Shown here in pieces: positions 9,547 to 17,386 of a stretch of DNA of 64,000 nucleotides. The notes beneath the pieces are model-generated. The model was not told the origin of the DNA and searched no databases. It was given only the letters and a program-made list of their open reading frames with translations. Position numbers and translations under genes: made by a program. The stretch is taken from contig NZ_JAUYNB010000033.1 in NCBI RefSeq assembly GCF_030699305.1, positions 1-64,000 of the forward strand, given 5' to 3'. The DNA comes from Novosphingobium sp. Lineage in GTDB: Bacteria > Pseudomonadota > Alphaproteobacteria > Sphingomonadales > Sphingomonadaceae. Numbering within the stretch: the stretch's first letter is position 1; each line of letters begins with the position of its first letter.

Positions 9547-10181
9547 CCGACAGCGCGCACAAGACCGACGGCGAGGCCGGCGCAGGCGCCCGCGATCTGT
9601 TGTTGCAGACCGCATCGGACATCATGCGCGAAGGCGATATCGTCGATATCTCGCTGTCGGAACTGTCGCTGCGTTCGGGGCTCAATTCGGCGCTGGTGAA
9701 GTATTATTTCGGTAACAAGGCGGGCCTGATGCGCGCGCTGCTGGACCGGGACATGGCCGATATCGTCACTTCGGTCGATGCGCTGATGGCCAAGGACATG
9801 GCCCCCGATGCGCGGCTGCGGCGGCATATCGGGGCGATGGTCGATACGTTCTATAAAACGCCTTACCTCAACCGGCTGCTGATGCGGCTGGTGCGCGAAA
9901 GCGATGATGAAGAAGCGCAGCGGATCGCCAACGCCTATCTCATGCCGCTCCACCGCGCCTATGACCGGCTGATCAAGGACGGGGTCAAGCAGGGCCTGTT
10001 CCGCAACGTGAACCCGCAGCTGTTCTATTTCACCGCCACGGGCGCGGCGGACCGGTTCTTTTCCGCCCGGCTGGTGCTGAAGCACTGCTTCGATACCGAT
10101 ACGCTGACCGCCGAATTGCGCGATGCCTATCGCGAGCATTGCATCGACTTCATCATGGCGGGCATTCTGGCTCGCACATGA
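9543..10181 (+). CDS. TetR-family transcriptional regulator
   Basis: DNA-binding regulator of 212 residues. An N-terminal TetR helix-turn-helix spans about 35-72, with ISLSELSLRSGLNSALVKYYF followed by NKAGLMRAL, and a helical ligand-binding domain follows. ATGA overlap with the enoyl-CoA hydratase in front and with the phosphorylase behind places it within the operon. I infer that it senses an acyl-CoA intermediate and binds the palindrome at 6474-6489, and possibly the near-identical site at 40447-40462; TetR proteins encoded with beta-oxidation genes commonly act this way. Confidence 0.9.
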   Translation: MTDSAHKTDGEAGAGARDLLLQTASDIMREGDIVDISLSELSLRSGLNSALVKYYFGNKAGLMRALLDRDMADIVTSVDALMAKDMAPDARLRRHIGAMVDTFYKTPYLNRLLMRLVRESDDEEAQRIANAYLMPLHRAYDRLIKDGVKQGLFRNVNPQLFYFTATGAADRFFSARLVLKHCFDTDTLTAELRDAYREHCIDFIMAGILART

Positions 10182-11041
10182 CCGGCAGCTGGCACATCGG
10201 GGTGATCGGCGGATCGGGTCTGGCAGCCGGGATCGGTCTAGACGACGCGCAGGAAATCGAAGTCTCCAGCCCGTTTGGCGTGCCGTCCGCCGCTGTCACC
10301 ACTGGCACGCTGGCCGGGGTGCGCTTTACATTCCTGCCGCGCCACGGGCCGGGGCACCGGATTGCGCCCGCAGCGATCAACTACCGCGCCAACATCGATG
10401 TGCTGAAACGCTGCGGGGTGACCGATGTGGTCGCGCTGTCCGCTATCGGTTCGCTGAACGAGGCGATGCGGCCGGGGCATTTCGTGGCGGTGGACCAGTT
10501 CATCGACCGCACCACGAGCCGCGCGGGCAGCTTTTTTGGCGAAGGCATTGTCGCGCACGTCAGCCTGGCCGATCCGGTCTGCCCGCGCCTGTCCGGCGGT
10601 CTGGCCGATGCGGCGGCGGGGGAGGGGGCGAACGTCCATCGCGGCGGCTGCTATCTGGCGATGGAAGGGCCGCAGTTTTCCACCCGCGCGGAAAGCCGGC
10701 TCTATCGCGCTTGGGGTGCGGATGTGATCGGGATGACCGCCATGCCCGAAGCGCGCCTCGCCCGCGAAGCTGAACTACCCTATGGCTTGCTGGCGATGGT
10801 GACCGACTATGACAGCTGGCGCGAGGGCGAAGCGGTGAGCGCCGGGGATGTGCTGGGCGTGATGCACCGCAATGTCGCGCTGGCCCACCGGGTGGTGCGG
10901 CGCTTCGCCGCAGCGCTGCCCGCGCAGCGCAGCGCCAGCCCGATTGACAGCGCGCTCGACAACGCGGTGATGACCGCGCCCGATGCGCGCGACCCGGTCT
11001 TACGCGCCAGGCTGAACGCCGTGGCCGGACGCGTGCTGTGA
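10178..11041 (+). CDS. MTA / methylthioinosine phosphorylase family protein
   Basis: Purine nucleoside phosphorylase-fold enzyme of 287 residues that would phosphorolyse 5'-methylthioadenosine or 5'-methylthioinosine. Motifs in order are GVIGGSGL, the phosphate-binding PRHGPGHR, SAIGSL, MEGPQFSTRAES, GMTAMPEARLARE and TDYDSW. The start ATG at 10178 overlaps the TetR stop (ATGA) and the stop overlaps the following GTG start. Choice between adenosine- and inosine-type substrate rests on the MTAMPE region and is not settled by eye. Its presence in an acyl-CoA operon may be only positional. Confidence 0.88.
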   Translation: MTGSWHIGVIGGSGLAAGIGLDDAQEIEVSSPFGVPSAAVTTGTLAGVRFTFLPRHGPGHRIAPAAINYRANIDVLKRCGVTDVVALSAIGSLNEAMRPGHFVAVDQFIDRTTSRAGSFFGEGIVAHVSLADPVCPRLSGGLADAAAGEGANVHRGGCYLAMEGPQFSTRAESRLYRAWGADVIGMTAMPEARLAREAELPYGLLAMVTDYDSWREGEAVSAGDVLGVMHRNVALAHRVVRRFAAALPAQRSASPIDSALDNAVMTAPDARDPVLRARLNAVAGRVL

Positions 11042-11676
11042 CGGACGGCGAAGTGGTCCTGCACGATTACTGGCGCTCATCGGCTGCCTATCGGGTGCGG
11101 ATTGCACTCAACCTCAAAGGGGTGGCCTATCGCGCGGTTCAGGTCGATCTGGTGGCGGGCGATCAGCGCGGGGCGGATTACCGCGCGCTCAACCCGCTGG
11201 GGCTGATCCCGCTGCTGGAAATCGACGGCCACCGGCTGAGCCAGTCGCTGGCGATCATCGACTACCTCGACGCGCGGTTTCCCGATCCGCCGTTGCTGGC
11301 GGCCGATCCGGCTGCGCGCGCGCGCTCACTGGCGGCGGCGCTGACCATTTCGGCAGAAATCCATCCGCTCCAGAACCTGCGGGTGCAGCAATATCTGCGG
11401 CATGAGATGGGGCAGGACAAGGCGGCGATTGACGGCTGGTTGCAGCGCTGGCTGGGCGATGGACTGGCGGCGCTGGAAGCGACTGCGCCGGAAACCGGGT
11501 TGTTCGGCGGGGCGACCCCCGATCTGGCGGACGTCTGCCTGGTCCCGCAAATGTACAGCGCGCGGCGCTTTGGGGTGCCGACTGGCGGCTATCCCCGGCT
11601 GGAACGGATCGATGCGGCGCTGCGCGCCTTGCCCGCGTTTGCCGCTGCCGCACCCGAAGCGGTCAAACCAGCCTGA
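11038..11676 (+). CDS. maiA: Maleylacetoacetate isomerase (zeta-class GST)
   Basis: Glutathione-dependent isomerase turning maleylacetoacetate into fumarylacetoacetate in tyrosine/homogentisate degradation. The 212-residue protein carries the zeta-GST signature SSAAYRVRIALNLK (14-27) and the thioredoxin-fold element NPLGLIPLLEIDG. It starts at a GTG overlapping the stop of the phosphorylase gene (GTGA). The next step, fumarylacetoacetate hydrolase, is encoded just downstream behind its own regulator. That pairing strongly supports this substrate over a general GST role. Confidence 0.92.
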   Translation: MTDGEVVLHDYWRSSAAYRVRIALNLKGVAYRAVQVDLVAGDQRGADYRALNPLGLIPLLEIDGHRLSQSLAIIDYLDARFPDPPLLAADPAARARSLAAALTISAEIHPLQNLRVQQYLRHEMGQDKAAIDGWLQRWLGDGLAALEATAPETGLFGGATPDLADVCLVPQMYSARRFGVPTGGYPRLERIDAALRALPAFAAAAPEAVKPA

Positions 11677-11720
11677 GCGGCGTCCTTTGCCGTTGCGCTT
11701 TGCAGCGGCAGGGCGTAGCC

Positions 11721-11744
11721 AAATGGTTGCAACAGGAACCATTT
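11721..11744. promoter_or_regulatory. MarR-type inverted-repeat operator
   Basis: AAATGGTT and AACCATTT flank GCAACAGG, ending 4 bases before the MarR start codon. The 8-bp arms are perfect and the position would block initiation of the marR-fah transcript. Such ATGGTTGCAACA-type sites are consistent with MarR-family control of tyrosine degradation in proteobacteria. Autoregulation by the adjacent gene product is inference. Confidence 0.7.
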
Positions 11745-11748
11745 TGTC

Positions 11749-12231
11749 ATGCCTTCGCGTTCATCCCGGCTGTCGGATTTCCTGCCCTACCAGATGTCGG
11801 TCAGCACCAACGCGGTATCCGATCTGGTGGCGGGCAAATACCGCGCGCGGTTTGGCCTGAAGATCCCCGAATGGCGGGTCATGGCGGTGCTGGGCGATGC
11901 CGGCGCGCTGACCCAGCGCGACCTTGTCGGCGCGACCCGGATGGACAAGGTGGCGGTCAACCGCGCCTGCAAGATGCTGGAGGATCGGGGCCTGGCCGCC
12001 CGCAGCCCGAACGACCGCGATGGCCGGTCGCACCATCTGGAACTGACCCCGGCGGGCAAGGCGATGCATGCCGAAATCATGCCGCTGGCGCTGAGCATGG
12101 AGCAGCAGCTGTTCTCGGTCCTGACCGCGCAGGAACGCCGCGATTTCAAGGCCGTGCTGGCCCGGATCAACGAACAGGTGCGCAAGCTGGAACGGCTGGC
12201 ACCGCAACACGCACCAGAAAGGGATAACTGA
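11749..12231 (+). CDS. MarR-family regulator, probably of tyrosine/homogentisate genes
   Basis: Winged-helix MarR protein of 160 residues. The DNA-binding part lies about 40-105 with LTQRDLVGATRMDKVAVNRACKMLEDRGL and the wing RSPNDRDGRSHHLELT. It is followed after 3 bases by fumarylacetoacetate hydrolase and preceded by maiA, so control of aromatic amino acid breakdown is likely. It resembles the role of HmgS/HmgR-type repressors, but I do not assign a symbol because the effector is unknown. A perfect inverted repeat sits at its 5' end. Confidence 0.9.
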   Translation: MPSRSSRLSDFLPYQMSVSTNAVSDLVAGKYRARFGLKIPEWRVMAVLGDAGALTQRDLVGATRMDKVAVNRACKMLEDRGLAARSPNDRDGRSHHLELTPAGKAMHAEIMPLALSMEQQLFSVLTAQERRDFKAVLARINEQVRKLERLAPQHAPERDN

Positions 12232-12234
12232 CCG

Positions 12235-13254
12235 ATGAAACTTGCAACGCTGCCTGCGCGCGATGGGGTTGGCCGGGATGGACGGCTGGTGGTCGTTTCC
12301 GATGATCTGGCCTGGTATGCCGATGCCGATCATCTGGTGCCGACGTTGCAGGCCGCACTGGATGACTGGGACCGGCATGAACCGGTGCTGCGCGCGCTGG
12401 CGACGGAACTGGAACACGGCGCGATCCCGCGGGAACGCTTTCATGAACGTGAGGCGCTCGCCCCGTTACCGCGCGCGTATCAGTGGGCGGATGGATCGGC
12501 CTACGTCAATCACGTCGAACTGGTGCGCCGCGCGCGCGGCAGCGAATTGCCGGACAGCTTCTGGCACGATCCGCTGATGTATCAGGGCGGCAGCGATGAT
12601 CTGCGCGGCGCGCGCGCGGCAATTCCGCTGGCTGATCCGGCCTGGGGCTGTGACATGGAAGCGGAAATCTGCGTTGTCACCGGCGATGTGCCGCAGGGCG
12701 TCAGCGCGGCCGATGCATTGGGCCATGTCCGGCTGATCGGGCTGGTCAACGATGTGTCGCTGCGGAACCTGATCCCCGGTGAACTGGGCAAGGGCTTCGG
12801 CTTCGTCCAGTCCAAGCCCGCCACGCATTTTTCGCCGGTGTTCGCCACGCCCGACGCGCTGGACGCGGCATGGGATGGCGGACGGCTGAACGGGGTGCTG
12901 GCGGTGGACCTCAACGGCCAGCCATTCGGCCGGGCCGACGCGGGCGAGGAGTGCACGTTCGATTTCGGCACGCTGATTGCGCATCTGGCAAAGACGCGGC
13001 GGATCGGTGCAGGCTCGATCATCGGATCGGGCACGGTATCCAACCGCGATCCCGATGGTTCCCCTGGTCGTCCGGTCAGCGCAGGCGGGCGCGGCTATTC
13101 GTGCATCGCTGAACAGCGCATGGTCGAAACCATTGCCAGCGGTGCGCCGACGACCCCGTTCCTGCAATACGGTGATGTGGTGCGGATCGAGATGAAGGAC
13201 GCGCGGGGGCACACGATCTTTGGCGCGATCGAGAACGAGGTCGTGCAGGGTTAA
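12235..13254 (+). CDS. Fumarylacetoacetate hydrolase family protein
   Basis: Likely fumarylacetoacetase, splitting fumarylacetoacetate into fumarate and acetoacetate as the last step of tyrosine degradation. The 339-residue protein has the FAH-fold core from about 110 on. DMEAEICVVTGDVP supplies acidic metal ligands, and QSKPATHFSPVF, GAGSIIGSGTVSNR and the C-terminal GDVVRIEM are family motifs. It has the longer bacterial FAH form with an N-terminal extension of about 100 residues. The MarR stop lies 3 bases before its ATG, with AGAAAGGGA as ribosome site. The neighbouring maiA supports the substrate. Confidence 0.9.
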   Translation: MKLATLPARDGVGRDGRLVVVSDDLAWYADADHLVPTLQAALDDWDRHEPVLRALATELEHGAIPRERFHEREALAPLPRAYQWADGSAYVNHVELVRRARGSELPDSFWHDPLMYQGGSDDLRGARAAIPLADPAWGCDMEAEICVVTGDVPQGVSAADALGHVRLIGLVNDVSLRNLIPGELGKGFGFVQSKPATHFSPVFATPDALDAAWDGGRLNGVLAVDLNGQPFGRADAGEECTFDFGTLIAHLAKTRRIGAGSIIGSGTVSNRDPDGSPGRPVSAGGRGYSCIAEQRMVETIASGAPTTPFLQYGDVVRIEMKDARGHTIFGAIENEVVQG

Positions 13255-13294
13255 AGCTTCGCCGCCGACGACGCCCGGTCAACAAGACCGAATA

Positions 13295-13329
13295 AAAAAC
13301 CGCCGAGGGCCATGCCCCCGGCGGTTTTT
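13295..13329. terminator. Bidirectional rho-independent terminator, fah / tadC
   Basis: AAAAACCGCCG and CGGCGGTTTTT pair around a GC-rich loop, with A and T tracts at the ends so that either strand yields a hairpin followed by U residues. It lies between convergent genes. Confidence 0.88.
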
Positions 13330-13357
13330 GTCTGGCCCGCAGCTGCGGCCCGCGCCC

Positions 13358-13385
13358 AGTCCTTCGAGAACTAGTCCTTCGAGAA
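13358..13385. repeat. 15-bp-period tandem duplication at the tadC 3' end
   Basis: AGTCCTTCGAGAA occurs at 13358-13370 and again at 13373-13385. On the coding strand this repeats the codons for Phe-Ser-Lys-Asp just beyond the tadC stop codon. It looks like a small slipped-strand duplication. Confidence 0.7.
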
Positions 13386-14366
13386 GGCGTCGGCGATCGA
13401 GCAGGCGGCCGGGCCAAGGATCACGATGAACAGCACCGGCAGGATGAACAGGATCAGCGGCACGGTCATGATCGCGGGCAGGCGCGCGGCCTTTTCTTCG
13501 GCGCGCATCATGCGTTCGTTGCGGAATTCGGCTGACAGCACGCGCAACGCGGAGGCGAGCGGCGTACCATAGCGTTCGGTCTGGACCATGGTGGTGGTCA
13601 CGCCCTTCACCGCTTCCAGATTGACGCGGAAGGCCAGGTTTTCAAAGGCCTGGCGGCGTTCGGTCAGGAACGACAGCTCAATCGCGGTCATCGCGAATTC
13701 ATCGCCCAGTTCTGGGTAGGCGCGGCCCAGTTCCTTGGCCACGCGGTTGAACGCGGCGTCGACGGTCAGACCGGCTTCGGCGCAGATCACCAACAGGTCC
13801 AGCGCGTCTGGCAGACCCTTGCGGATCGCGTCGGTGCGCTTGGAAATCAGGTTCGACAGGAAGATTTCCGGGCCTTTGTAACCCAGTCCCACCGCTGCGG
13901 CGAAGCCCATCACGCGCTTCATCCCGCCCCAGTCGGGGAAGTAGTTGATGCCATAGATCACGAAGCCCGCGATTCCGCCCAGCACGATCGGCAGCACCAT
14001 GCGCGCGAAGATGATCGCGACGCCCAGTTCCTTGCGCCGGATCCCGGCCTGCGCCAGCTTCTGCTGGATCAGGACCAGCTGGCTTTGCTGGAGCACCTTC
14101 AGCGCGGACAGCGTGTCCCGCATCCGGTCGGTGGTTTCGTTCTTGCGCACCAGGCTGGCGCGTTTCCGGGTCGCGGGCGTGATGATCCCGGCCTTCAGCT
14201 GTTCGCGCCGTTCGTTCAGCGATTTGACGCGCTTCTGCATCGGATCGCGGATCGTAATGGCGGTATAGATCGCGAACATGACGGCCATGGTGGCCAGCCC
14301 GACCAGGATCGATCCGATCCAGATGACGTCGATGCCAAGCAGTGTGGGTCCGGGCGGGGTGTTCAT
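13371..14366 (-). CDS. tadC: Tad pilus inner-membrane platform protein TadC
   Basis: Type II secretion F-domain membrane protein of the Flp/Tad pilus machine, 331 residues. It has an N-terminal membrane segment (about 8-33), a cytoplasmic T2SF domain (about 170-295, with AEAGLTVDAAFNRVAKELG and TERYGTPLASALRVLS) and C-terminal membrane helices (PLILFILPVLFIVILGPAA). It forms the platform with TadB on which the secretion ATPase acts. It is last in the (-) cluster, 22 bases after tadB, with GGGACAGGAA before the ATG. Confidence 0.93.
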   Translation of the reverse strand: MNTPPGPTLLGIDVIWIGSILVGLATMAVMFAIYTAITIRDPMQKRVKSLNERREQLKAGIITPATRKRASLVRKNETTDRMRDTLSALKVLQQSQLVLIQQKLAQAGIRRKELGVAIIFARMVLPIVLGGIAGFVIYGINYFPDWGGMKRVMGFAAAVGLGYKGPEIFLSNLISKRTDAIRKGLPDALDLLVICAEAGLTVDAAFNRVAKELGRAYPELGDEFAMTAIELSFLTERRQAFENLAFRVNLEAVKGVTTTMVQTERYGTPLASALRVLSAEFRNERMMRAEEKAARLPAIMTVPLILFILPVLFIVILGPAACSIADAFSKD

Positions 14367-14388
14367 AATGGTGGTTCCTGTCCCTCGC

Positions 14389-15360
14389 TCAGATTTCGAA
14401 GTTGACCATCTGGGCCATGATGAACACGCCGATGCCCATCCATGTCAGGCCGCCAAGCCCGGTCACGATCAGCCGGTCGTCGGTGAAAAAGCCGCCGAGG
14501 TAATTGGGGTTCATCCAGTAGACGAGGCCGAACACGATGAACGGCAGCGACCCGACGATGATCGCGGATGCCTTTGATTCCGAGCTCATCGCCTTGATCT
14601 TGAGCTTCATCTGGGCGCGCTTGCGCAGCACGTCGGCCAGGTTCGACAGCGTTTCGGCCAGGTTGCCCCCGGTTTCGCGCTGGATGGCCAGCGTGATGCA
14701 GAAAAAGCTGAACTCGGGCGTGTTGAGCCGGTCGGCGGTTTCCTGCAACGCATCTTCCATGGTCTTGCCGACGCGGATGCGGTCGGTCACCAGCTTGAAC
14801 TCTTCGCCCACCGGGCCGGGGACTTCGGTTGACACCACGCCCAGCGTTTCGGTGACCGGCAGGCCAGAGCGCAGGCCGCGCACCAGCAGTTCGATCGCGT
14901 CGGGGAACTTGGTGGTGAAATTGTTGCCGCGCCGCTTGATGAAGTGGCCGACCACCATGTGCGGCAAACCTGCCCCCACCAGCGCGCCAACTCCCAGCGA
15001 CAGCAGCGCCGCGCCGGATTTCAGGTAGACCAGCACCGTCAGTACAACCGCCAGCCCGATCGAGGCATAGGCATATTGCGCCAGGGTCCAGCCTTTGCCG
15101 GTCTGGTGCAACCGCAGCGCCAGCGCCGCGACCCGCGATTCCGAACCGGCGATGTGGTGTATCTGCGGCTTGCGCGATGCGACAGCCTTGCGCAGCTGCG
15201 CCTCCACCCGGTCGGTGGCGCTGTCCGAATGCCGGAACCGCACGGCCTGCAACCGGCGTGCGCCTTCCTTCGTCGCCGATGGCCCGGCGAACGCCAGGTA
15301 GCCCAGCACCATGAAGGCCATCAGGCCCACGGCAACCAGCAGGATCTGGATCATGTTCAT
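14389..15360 (-). CDS. tadB: Tad pilus inner-membrane platform protein TadB
   Basis: Partner of TadC in the Flp pilus inner-membrane platform; 323 residues. It has an N-terminal hydrophobic helix, a central pair of membrane helices (about 100-140), the T2SF domain with LRSGLPVTETLGVVSTEVPGP and ETGGNLAETLSNLADVLRKR, and two C-terminal helices. The start has two in-frame ATG codons six bases apart and no strong ribosome site. Normally cpaF/tadA precedes tadB; here only 74 bases separate it from cpaE. Confidence 0.93.
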   Translation of the reverse strand: MNMIQILLVAVGLMAFMVLGYLAFAGPSATKEGARRLQAVRFRHSDSATDRVEAQLRKAVASRKPQIHHIAGSESRVAALALRLHQTGKGWTLAQYAYASIGLAVVLTVLVYLKSGAALLSLGVGALVGAGLPHMVVGHFIKRRGNNFTTKFPDAIELLVRGLRSGLPVTETLGVVSTEVPGPVGEEFKLVTDRIRVGKTMEDALQETADRLNTPEFSFFCITLAIQRETGGNLAETLSNLADVLRKRAQMKLKIKAMSSESKASAIIVGSLPFIVFGLVYWMNPNYLGGFFTDDRLIVTGLGGLTWMGIGVFIMAQMVNFEI

Positions 15361-15388
15361 CGTCGGATCACGCTTTCCCTAGCGGGTG

Positions 15389-15410
15389 CCGAACCGCCGG
15401 AGCGGTTCGG
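15389..15410. other. Stem-loop in the cpaE-tadB gap where cpaF is usually found
   Basis: CCGAACCGC and GCGGTTCGG pair around a CGGA tetraloop within the 74-base gap. It may be an intra-operon processing or attenuation hairpin, or a remnant left when cpaF was lost. There is no T tract on either strand, so it is not a typical terminator. Confidence 0.5.
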
Positions 15411-15434
15411 TCATCCATATTCCAGCCTGGCCAA

Positions 15435-16724
15435 TCAGCCATTCACCCCGGCGGGTGCCTTGGTCTTGTCCTTCTTCGCCAGCATCGCCTTCAGGTCGAA
15501 CTTGCCCAGCAGCGAGGTCTTGGTCTTGACCACGTCATCGGCCACGGCCCCGTCACCGACACCCAGCACCGCCTTGGAGATTTCGCGGATCACCGTGCCG
15601 GCCTTGGACGAACGGTTGGCGTCGGCGAAGGTCTGCCCCAGCTTGGCGGCATTCGACGCCGCCTTGATGTCATAGGGAATCGTGAAGCTGATCTTGCGTT
15701 CGATCGAGGCTTCGAAATCGGCCTTGCTGATTTCGGCAACCCCGGCCTGCACCTTGTTGGCCACCACGATCGGCTGGGCGTGTGCGGCGTTGGCTTTCAG
15801 CCACGACAGGATGCGGATCGCGTCACGGGCCGAAGCCAGCGTCATTTCCGCGACCACCAGCACGACATTCACGTCGGCCAGCAGGTGCGGGAAGTTGATC
15901 AGCATGTTGCGCGGCAGATCGATCACGGTCATTTCGAACGCCTGGCGGAACTCTTCCTCCAGCTGCACGAAAGCGGCGCCGTCGGTCATCAGCGGCGAAT
16001 TCATCGGCGCTTCGGCCGACAGGATCGCCAGATGATCGTTGGCACGGATCATCGCGCGTTCGATGAACAGTCCGTCGATCCGGCCCGGATTTTCGATTGC
16101 GTCGGTCAGGCCGCGGCCCGGCTCCAGATCGAGCACCAGCGCGCCCGTGCCGAAATGGACATCAAGGTCGAGCAGCGCGGTCGGCATCTTCTCGTCGGCG
16201 CTGAACAGCCAGGCCAGCGAAGTGGCGAGCGTCGAGGCCCCCACGCCGCCGCGCGTGCCGATCACCGCGGTAGAGATGTGGCGCTTGGCCGCGGATACGT
16301 CCTGGTTCTTGGGCGCAGCAAAAATTGCCTGGGCATTGACCAGCGCATCGCGCACCTGGCCGGGCGACAGCGGCTTGAGCAGGTAGTCCTGGATGCCGCT
16401 GGCGATCAGATCGCGATACAGCCGCACATCGTTGACCTGACCGACCGCGATCACCACGGTGCCCGGTTCGCACACTTCGGCCAGCGCGTTGATGTCGCTC
16501 AGCGGATCGCCGCTTTCCGACAGGTCGACCATCAGGATGTTCGGGCTGGCGGTGATCGACAGTGACTGGACCGCGTTGCGCAGGCCGCCTTTGTGGCACT
16601 TTTCAGGCTGCCAGCCCATTTCGATCACGACCGGGCGCAGCACGTCCAGCGCCGCATCGTCGCAGATGAACGCGTTGAAGGCGTCGCGATTGCCCGGAGT
16701 GCCGGGTTTCCAAGGAGCATTCAT
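15435..16724 (-). CDS. cpaE: Pilus assembly ATPase-like protein CpaE/TadZ
   Basis: ParA/MinD-type protein that localises the Tad secretion machine at the cell pole; 429 residues. The first about 140 residues form a degenerate receiver-like domain (AVGQVNDVRLYRDLIASG, DYLLKPLSPGQ). A P-loop with GTRGGVGASTLATSLAW follows near 152, then VIDLPRNM and a switch region typical of the family. It lies 3 bases after cpaD. CpaE is not the motor ATPase; that would be CpaF, which is absent here. Confidence 0.93.
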   Translation of the reverse strand: MNAPWKPGTPGNRDAFNAFICDDAALDVLRPVVIEMGWQPEKCHKGGLRNAVQSLSITASPNILMVDLSESGDPLSDINALAEVCEPGTVVIAVGQVNDVRLYRDLIASGIQDYLLKPLSPGQVRDALVNAQAIFAAPKNQDVSAAKRHISTAVIGTRGGVGASTLATSLAWLFSADEKMPTALLDLDVHFGTGALVLDLEPGRGLTDAIENPGRIDGLFIERAMIRANDHLAILSAEAPMNSPLMTDGAAFVQLEEEFRQAFEMTVIDLPRNMLINFPHLLADVNVVLVVAEMTLASARDAIRILSWLKANAAHAQPIVVANKVQAGVAEISKADFEASIERKISFTIPYDIKAASNAAKLGQTFADANRSSKAGTVIREISKAVLGVGDGAVADDVVKTKTSLLGKFDLKAMLAKKDKTKAPAGVNG

Positions 16725-16727
16725 GAT

Positions 16728-17375
16728 TTACTTCCCGCTCTGGCTGGACTGGGCCTTCAGGCCGCCGTCACCGGTCGGCGTGGCCCCGCGATAGGTTTCG
16801 ATGGCTTTGGTCGAGCTCATGATCGTGGTCTGGCCCTTGGCCGTGGCGCCCTTGATCAGGTGCTCCGGATCGGCGACCATTCCGGCCAGGTTGCTGTTGA
16901 CCGCGCAGCCATAGTTCGGATTGGTGGCGTTCAGCGGGTTGGCATCGGAATTGGCCGACCAGTCCGGGCAATTCGGCACGCTGGCGGTGGAGCGGGTGAC
17001 GATCACCCGCACGGACCCTGCGTTGACATACCCGGCGGTAACCGGGGCTTCATCGCCCAGCAGCATCCCGAACCGGCCGACTACGGCTTCGACCGCCGCG
17101 CGGGTGGCGCCGCTGCGCAGCGGATCGTCAATCGCGATCCGATCGCCATAGCGCAGGTCCATCGCTTCGAACCAGCCGCTCAGGCGGCGCTGTTCGGGCA
17201 GCGACAGTCCGCCCGGACCGGCGTTGACATCGAGCGTGTAGTTGGTGCGCTGGACCACCGGCTGGCGGTTGCTTTCCAGGCTGCGGTTGGTGGGAATGCC
17301 GCCGCAAGCGGACAGGCCCAGCGAAAGGGTGATCGCGGCGGCAAGCGCCATGCGGGTTGAGTGAATGCGCATCAT
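16728..17375 (-). CDS. cpaD: Pilus assembly lipoprotein CpaD
   Basis: Outer-membrane-associated lipoprotein of the Tad pilus, 215 residues. The N terminus MMRIHSTRMALAAAITLSLGL is followed by the lipobox LSAC. I use ATG 17375, about five bases after an AGAGAGG ribosome site just past the cpaC stop; a GTG two codons upstream and an ATG one codon downstream are alternatives. The body contains the CpaD-type motif with a Cys pair (VPNCPDWS and NYGCAVNSNLAGMV). It is thought to assist secretin function. Confidence 0.92.
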   Translation of the reverse strand: MMRIHSTRMALAAAITLSLGLSACGGIPTNRSLESNRQPVVQRTNYTLDVNAGPGGLSLPEQRRLSGWFEAMDLRYGDRIAIDDPLRSGATRAAVEAVVGRFGMLLGDEAPVTAGYVNAGSVRVIVTRSTASVPNCPDWSANSDANPLNATNPNYGCAVNSNLAGMVADPEHLIKGATAKGQTTIMSSTKAIETYRGATPTGDGGLKAQSSQSGK

Positions 17376-17386
17376 GGTCACCTCTC

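Noticed and set aside
11721..11744. Reading the MarR-upstream inverted repeat as a terminator of maiA
   Set aside because: The arms are only 8 bp and AT-rich with an 8-base spacer, there is no GC-rich stem, and the repeat is 4 bases before a start codon, so an operator fits better.
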